Below, piece after piece: positions 6,549 through 10,194 of a DNA stretch of 10,194 nucleotides (its first letter is position 1; every line of letters begins with the position of its first letter). Position numbers and translations under genes: made by a program. Location of the stretch: contig RFNJ01000158.1 in the NCBI GenBank assembly GCA_009927255.1, forward strand, positions 1 through 10,194, read 5' to 3'. Origin of the DNA: Pseudomonadota bacterium (GTDB taxonomy: Bacteria > Pseudomonadota > Alphaproteobacteria > UBA2136 > UBA6156). The notes under the pieces were generated by a model. It was not told where the DNA came from. It did not search any database and saw only the letters and a list, made by a program, of their open reading frames with translations.

Positions 6549-7496
6549 ATGAAACGCAAGATTATTTTTATGGGGAGCCCGGTGTTTGCGGTGCCGAGCT
6601 TGGTGGCGTTGCGCAATGCGGGGCATGAGATTTTGGCGGTTTATAGCCAACCGCCGCGACCTGCCGGGCGCGGTGGGCACTTACAAAAAACCCCCGTGCA
6701 CCAAGCGGCGGAGGATGTGGGGCTGGTGGTGCGGACGCCGCTGCGACTGCAAGATGCTGAAATTGATGAGATTTTGGCGATGGGGGCGGATGTTGTTTGT
6801 GTGGTGGGGTATGGTTTGTTGCTGCCGCGGCGGCTGGTGGAGAGCGTGGTTTGTGTTAATGTTCACCCAAGTGCGTTGCCACGGTGGCGGGGGGCCAGCC
6901 CGGTGCAACATGCTGTTATGTTTGGGGATTCTGTGACTGAGGTGTGCATCATGCGGCTGGAGGCAGGGATGGACAGTGGGCCGGTTTATAAGCGGATTCC
7001 GGTGGCGATTGGGCCGGAGATGACGGCGGGGGAATTGAATGAGATTGTGTGGCCGCTGGGGGCTGAGGGATTGGTGGAAGTGGTTGGTAAGATTGATGAA
7101 ATTGAGCCGCTGGCGCAGGTGGGAGAGGTTACTTTGGCGCCAAAAATAAATAATTTGGTGAAAAAAATAAATTGGCGGCAAAATGCGCGGGATATTGCCA
7201 ACAAAATACGTGGTTTGAGCCCGGATTATGCGGCAACTTTTGAGTTGAATGGTGAATTATGTAGGATTTTTAAGGGGCGGGTTTGGGGTGGAAATGGTGC
7301 TGATTTGGGTGCGAATGTGGTGGTAAGTGATGATAAAGTTGGAATGATTGTGCAAACCAGCCCGCATTGGGTGGTGCAGTGTGGGGTGGGGCAGTTGGAG
7401 ATTTTGGAGATTCAGCGGCCCGGCAAGCGGGTGATGGGGGCGGCGGAGGCTTTGCGGGGGTGGCCGCAGGTGCAGGTGGGTGGATTTGTAAAATAG
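6549..7496 (+). CDS. fmt: Methionyl-tRNA formyltransferase
   Basis: Transfers a formyl group from 10-formyltetrahydrofolate to Met-tRNA(fMet), making the initiator tRNA. 315 residues, normal length. The N-terminal hydrolase fold carries FMGSPVFAVPSL at 7-18, RPAGRG at 37-42 (the tRNA-contacting loop), and NVHPSALPRWRGASPVQ at 104-120 with catalytic Asn104 and His106. Asp142 in MDSGPV completes the Asn/His/Asp triad. The C-terminal domain (about 200-315) contains INWRQNARDIANKIRGLSP and ends with LEIQRPGKRVMGAAEALRGW. The ATG follows the def stop by four bases, with GAGGAAGG inside the def end as ribosome binding site. An AT-rich patch sits near 7140-7265. No terminator is visible after the stop; the G-rich repeat region begins about 20 bases later. 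Confidence 0.97.
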   Translation: MKRKIIFMGSPVFAVPSLVALRNAGHEILAVYSQPPRPAGRGGHLQKTPVHQAAEDVGLVVRTPLRLQDAEIDEILAMGADVVCVVGYGLLLPRRLVESVVCVNVHPSALPRWRGASPVQHAVMFGDSVTEVCIMRLEAGMDSGPVYKRIPVAIGPEMTAGELNEIVWPLGAEGLVEVVGKIDEIEPLAQVGEVTLAPKINNLVKKINWRQNARDIANKIRGLSPDYAATFELNGELCRIFKGRVWGGNGADLGANVVVSDDKVGMIVQTSPHWVVQCGVGQLEILEIQRPGKRVMGAAEALRGWPQVQVGGFVK

Positions 7497-7514
7497 TATA
7501 CAATTAAGATATTA

Positions 7515-8090
7515 TGAGTGAAGAAGGACCGCTGTTGTGTTGGGCGATGGTGAGAGGAGGGGGGGTAGGTTGGGGCTTCGCTGCACCGGAGAAAGGGTGG
7601 GCTGTGTGGAGAGGTTGGGGGCCGTTGTGGTGGATGGGTATGGCAGGTTAATAGGGTTTTAAAACTTTGGGATGTTAAGAGAGGGTGGGCTTCGGCTTCA
7701 TCGCGCCGGAGATGGTGGGGTGCTGTGTAGAGAGGTTGGGGCCGTTGCGGTGCAGGATGTGTGGGGGAAGGGTGGTAGGGGTTAGGAGGGAGGGGGAGAT
7801 TTCGCTGTGCCGGAGGGAGGTTGGTGCTGCGTGGAGAGACTGGAGGCCGTTGCGATAGAGGAGGTACGAGGGAAGGGTGGCAAGGGTTAGAGGGGGGGTA
7901 GACTTCGCTACGCCGGAAGAAGGTTGGTGCTGTGTGGGGAGGTTAAAGTCGTTGCTTGGGGGGGAGGTGGTGGGGGTGCTGTGTGAAGAGGCTGAAGGCC
8001 ATTGTTGGGGGGGGCAGGTAAGTGGTTTAGAGTTGTGAGGTGTTATAGGGCTGTTATTACTTCGCTGCGCTGGATAAGTGGGATGCTTGT
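7515..8090. repeat. Degenerate G-rich tandem repeat, about 102-120 bp units
   Basis: No gene seen in 7497-8185. Units share two landmarks: A, (C/T)TTC(G)CTGCGCCGGA-like, at 7576, 7696, 7800, 7913 and 8060; and B, GCTGTGTGGAGAGGTTGGGGCCGTTG-like (shown here in parts: GCTGTGTGG, AGAGGTTGG, GGCCGTTG), near 7601, 7722, 7826, 7929 and 7978. Distances between B landmarks at the GCC are 120, 105, 102 and 50. The two middle units also share GGGAAGGGTGG and GGGTTAG. The unit near 7913 appears partly duplicated. The plus strand is strikingly G-rich and C-poor, with G-runs up to seven or eight (7559-7565, 7958-7964, about 8005-8012). Function unknown; it may be a decayed minisatellite-like array. Confidence 0.7.
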
Positions 8091-8185
8091 GATTAAGACG
8101 AAGCAAGGGCAGGGGTGGGCGGCTGTGAGGGTTATTTGAGGTTAGAGGGCTCTATATAAGAGAGTTTTGTGAGGGGAGTGGGGAC

Positions 8186-8219
8186 AAAAAAATCCCCGCC
8201 GCGCTGGTGCGCGACGGGG
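8186..8219 (-). terminator. Terminator of the small exported-protein gene
   Basis: On the minus strand CCCCGTCGCGC, loop ACCA, GCGCGGCGGGG, then ATTTTTTT. In minus-strand RNA all 11 stem positions pair (one as U-G); read on the plus strand the same position is a C-A mismatch. This asymmetry and the T-run show it serves minus-strand transcription. It lies seven bases past the stop codon at 8226-8228. Confidence 0.9.
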
Positions 8220-8225
8220 GGAGAC

Positions 8226-8474
8226 TTACTTCTGATCGGTGAAGCCGGCGGGCACCGGGCAGTGTGTGGGGCGCAGGCGCTCACACGTGCTGCCGGAGCA
8301 GACGCGGACCGTACCGCCGCGGGTGCGGCAGTAGGTGCGGGCATCTTCGGCGGTTTTCACCGCCTGGGATTGCCCCCAGCGGACGACGGTGCAGTCGCCG
8401 CACTGGTGCGCCCACGCGGGCGCGCCGACCAGCAGGATGGCCATCATGAGGATGACCGGAGGAAAATTGCGCAT
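8226..8474 (-). CDS. Small secreted cysteine-rich protein, unrecognised
   Basis: 82 residues. Residues 1-22 form a classic Sec signal peptide: a short basic start (MRN), a hydrophobic core at 5-17 and an AWA-type cleavage site after Ala22. The mature chain of 60 residues keeps six cysteines (25, 28, 49, 59, 64, 72), an even number in the pattern CxxC...C...C...C...C, suggesting up to three disulfides in the periplasm or outside the cell. I recognise no family. Start support is strong: AAGGAG lies five bases before the ATG. Stop support is a dedicated terminator seven bases downstream. A TATAAA at 8597-8602 (minus strand) could be a distant -10 but has no convincing partner. Gene status is well supported; function is unknown, and no neighbour indicates one. 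Confidence 0.8.
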   Translation of the reverse strand: MRNFPPVILMMAILLVGAPAWAHQCGDCTVVRWGQSQAVKTAEDARTYCRTRGGTVRVCSGSTCERLRPTHCPVPAGFTDQK

Positions 8475-8478
8475 GAGT

Positions 8479-8635
8479 TCTCCTTATCATGCGGCTAAAC
8501 GTGTGACACCTGATGAGCCGGACGGCCAACCAGGCCACCACGCCATAGTTAGAGAGATGGGGTGGTTGGGGGGGGATTGCAAGGTTTTTTTGGGGTTTTA
8601 TAGTTGATTGCATTATTGGCAGGTTAAGAAAAGCT
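8479..8635. other. Intergenic region upstream of the small exported protein
   Basis: No gene supported. The minus strand should contain the promoter of the 82-residue protein, but no clear -35/-10 pair was found. Plus-strand G-runs near 8550-8575 (GAGATGGGG, GGTTGGGG) resemble the repeat region at 7515-8090 and may be a stray partial unit. Confidence 0.4.
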
Positions 8636-8694
8636 GGATCCCAGCCTTCGCTGGGATGACGGCCCATAGGGCCGTAAGGGGCTTCGCCCCTTAA
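8636..8694. repeat. Three adjacent hairpins, REP-like element
   Basis: Hairpin 1: ATCCCAGC (8638-8645), loop CTTC, GCTGGGAT (8650-8657). Hairpin 2: CGGCCC (8660-8665), loop ATA, GGGCCG (8669-8674). Hairpin 3: TAAGGGGC (8675-8682), loop TTC, GCCCCTTA (8686-8693). All stems are perfect and the three hairpins are nearly contiguous. The first, GGATCCCAGCCTTCGCTGGG followed by ATGAC, matches in style the dispersed intergenic GGATCCC...GGGATGAC elements common in proteobacteria. It lies between two minus-strand genes. Confidence 0.75.
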
Positions 8695-8794
8695 CCCCTT
8701 TGACCATGACAAAGATTGTGCAACTGGTTATAGAAAAAAATGACTTAACCTCGTCTCAGGGTGAGGTCCCATGGAAAGTACTTTATCATGAAAC

Positions 8795-8822
8795 AAAAAG
8801 CTCCCTGTTGGGGGAGCTTTTT
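8795..8822 (-). terminator. Terminator of the large secreted-protein gene
   Basis: Stem AGCTCCC (8799-8805)/GGGAGCT (8812-8818), extended by A4/T4 on the outside; on the minus strand it ends in a T-run. It lies 15 bases past the stop codon at 8837-8839. The flanking A and T runs make it potentially active in both directions. Confidence 0.85.
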
Positions 8823-8836
8823 GAGGTTTCTTGACC

Positions 8837-10194
8837 TTAGCCGTGGTGCTGGTTGTCGGTTTGCACGTTGACGCCGAGTTCCACCAAGATGTGGGCGCCG
8901 TTGGCGGTGGCGAAGGTGGCGAAGTCGGTACCGCCCAGGTTTACATTCACGCCCTGAGTGACGTCGCCAGTGAGGTGGACGTTATCCACGGCATCGCCGC
9001 GGATGGTGAGCACGCCTTGGTCGGCCATCGTTAGCACGTCTTCAGCGCGCAGGGTGAGGGTATCGGCGTGGTGGTTGGCGAGGTCGATACCTTCGACACC
9101 CTTGATCATCACATCATCGCCCACCGTGATGTTGCTGCTGGTGAGGACTTTGAGGGTATCGATACCTTGGCCGCCGTCGATGGTTTCGGCGGTGGTGCTG
9201 AAGACCATGACGTCGTTGCCAGTTGTACCGTGGATGGTGCGCGTGCCTTCGTTGCTGAAGAACACGTCGGCGATCACGCGGGTGGTGCCGTCTTGCATTT
9301 CCACATAGCTTTGGATTGGAATGTAGGCGTCTTCGTAGCGGATGCTGGTGGCTTCGGTGCCTAAGTGGATGGCTTTGACACCGAGGTTTTCCAGCGTATG
9401 CAGCTCGGTAGTTTCGCCGATGCCGTTGCCGTTGGTGTCGAACCACAGCTTCAGTTGATTCCAGGTGGTATCGGCAGCGTCAATGATGCCGTCGTGGTTG
9501 GTATCGAGTTTGGCAAGTTCGAGGAAGCCGTTGGCTTCGGTTTGGTTACCGAAGACTTCGGCAAAGCCATCAATGGTGCCATTGTTGTTGACATCACGGG
9601 CCAGAATGGCTTCGGTGGGGGCAAACCAGGCGGTGTGTTCGTGCTCGCCGCCCAGCGTCCAGTCGAAGGTGGCTTGGCTGTCGGGTTTGGCAATGAGGTT
9701 GATGCCGTTTTGGTCGAGGTCGATGACGAGGGGGCAATCTGCTGGGCCGGTGTCATTAGCACCCTCACCTCTCACACCTCCGCCATCGCCGCCGTGGAAC
9801 ATGGGGGGTAGGACGTTAATTGATACAGTTGCTGTACTGGTAGCGCCGCGGCTATCCATGATGGTGTAGGTGAAGGTATCTGTGCCTACAAAACCAAAGT
9901 CTTCTAATCCTCCAGCAGGGGGGGCGTAGTGGAAGATGCCGTTGCCTTGATAGTTAACAACACCACCATTTCGCCCTTGTGTGGCGCCAATAACGGTGAA
10001 GGTATCACCTTGAGGGTCGAAGTCGTTCGCCAGCACGTTGATAGTGACTGGGGTTTGGAAGGAGGTGGTGGTACTATCGTTTTGAGCGACGACGTTGTTG
10101 GGGGCGGCAGCGACGTTGACGGTGACGGTGGCGATGTCGGTGGCGCCTTTGCTGTCGCGGATTTCGTAGGTGAAGGTGGTGGTGTAGGCATCCC
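8837..10194 (-). CDS. Large secreted cadherin-like / EF-hand / RTX-type protein, C-terminal part
   Basis: The frame is open to the right edge, so only the last 451 residues are seen; the GTG at 10034-10036 is internal. Order, numbered from the edge: the end of one cadherin-like (VCBS/tandem-95 type) repeat closing with TYEIRDSKGATDIATVTVNV (residues 8-27); a second copy at about 37-127, with TPVTINVLANDFD and TFTYTIMDSRGATSTATV; a Gly-rich linker; then a calcium-site region with CPLVIDLDQNG and three EF-hand-type loops starting near residues 200 (DVNNNGTID), 220 (DTNHDGIIDAAD) and 242 (DTNGNGIGETTE); a lone degenerate RTX-like segment (TGNDVMVF...DGGQGIDTL); and a 100-residue beta-rich end finishing QTDNQHHG. 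Such proteins are usually giant adhesins or exoproteins exported by type I secretion and stabilised by calcium. The transporter, N-terminus and total length are outside the window. No flanking evidence of function. Confidence 0.85.
   Translation of the reverse strand, partial: DAYTTTFTYEIRDSKGATDIATVTVNVAAAPNNVVAQNDSTTTSFQTPVTINVLANDFDPQGDTFTVIGATQGRNGGVVNYQGNGIFHYAPPAGGLEDFGFVGTDTFTYTIMDSRGATSTATVSINVLPPMFHGGDGGGVRGEGANDTGPADCPLVIDLDQNGINLIAKPDSQATFDWTLGGEHEHTAWFAPTEAILARDVNNNGTIDGFAEVFGNQTEANGFLELAKLDTNHDGIIDAADTTWNQLKLWFDTNGNGIGETTELHTLENLGVKAIHLGTEATSIRYEDAYIPIQSYVEMQDGTTRVIADVFFSNEGTRTIHGTTGNDVMVFSTTAETIDGGQGIDTLKVLTSSNITVGDDVMIKGVEGIDLANHHADTLTLRAEDVLTMADQGVLTIRGDAVDNVHLTGDVTQGVNVNLGGTDFATFATANGAHILVELGVNVQTDNQHHG

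Noticed and set aside
7515..8090. CRISPR array
   Set aside because: Units are diverged and 100+ bp long; there are no short identical repeats with unique spacers and no cas genes.
7675..8106. 143-codon minus-strand ORF across the G-rich repeats, Pro/Ser/Thr/Leu-rich
   Set aside because: It starts at TTG, has no ribosome binding site, and follows repeat composition. Repeat spacings of 120, 105 and 102 are multiples of three, which looked like coding, but inside the units one-base indels shift the frame (the same block reads SGAMKP in one unit and RHSEI in another), the next spacing is 50, and in-frame stops occur at 7675 and 7648.
8169..8498. 109-codon plus-strand ORF over the small exported gene
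   Set aside because: Its start lies beside the minus-strand terminator and it is antisense to a gene with signal peptide, Shine-Dalgarno and terminator.
8510..8530. CTGATGAG followed by a short GCC/GGC stem, like a hammerhead ribozyme core
   Set aside because: The required GAAA after stem II is missing (CAAC is found), and no fitting stems I and III surround it.
8281..8712. 143-codon minus ORF spanning the hairpin element and the small exported gene
   Set aside because: It translates the palindromic repeat and overlaps the better supported 82-residue gene in another frame.

Overview
The window reads as chromosomal DNA of an alphaproteobacterium. The evidence is the 23S rRNA 3' end (its closing helix resembles alphaproteobacterial versions), the 23S-spacer-5S order, and the look of the S1, peptide deformylase, formyltransferase and 3-hydroxyacyl-CoA dehydrogenase proteins. 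Genus cannot be given; a Micavibrio- or Rhodospirillales-like relative is only a guess. Most core genes are GC-rich with G/C-ending codons; the stretch at about 1310-1600 is clearly AT-richer.

Layout. 1-789: 3' end of 23S rRNA, a structured internal spacer without tRNA, 5S rRNA enclosed in a long processing stem, and the rRNA terminator. 816-1313: a small unrecognised gene whose best start signal lies in a different frame from its main body, closed by a strong terminator. 1314-1619: AT-rich intergenic stretch with a possible 59-codon ORF. 1586-2899: a PLP-dependent ornithine/lysine-type decarboxylase with an unusual N-terminal extension. 2914-4979: promoter, leader, rpsA (ribosomal protein S1 with six S1 domains and a Lys/Ala/Glu tail) and a terminator. 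4993-5877 (minus): 3-hydroxybutyryl-CoA dehydrogenase, convergent with rpsA. 5972-7496: a def-fmt pair, divergent from the dehydrogenase. 7497-8185: no gene; a degenerate, very G-rich tandem repeat. 8186-8474 (minus): a small exported six-cysteine protein with a clear Shine-Dalgarno and terminator. 8636-8694: three back-to-back hairpins of REP type. 8795-10194 (minus): the C-terminal part of a large secreted cadherin-like/EF-hand/RTX-type protein running off the right edge.

How they fit together. rRNA, S1, Def and Fmt belong to translation: Fmt formylates initiator Met-tRNA and Def removes the formyl group afterwards. The decarboxylase (polyamine synthesis) and the dehydrogenase (acyl-CoA metabolism) are ordinary metabolic genes. 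The right third (repeats, small Cys-rich exported protein, hairpins, giant adhesin-like protein) is the accessory part. I see no CRISPR array, transposase, toxin-antitoxin pair or defence cassette. The observations most worth checking are the frame break at 827-858, the G-rich repeat at 7515-8090 and the exported Cys-rich protein.
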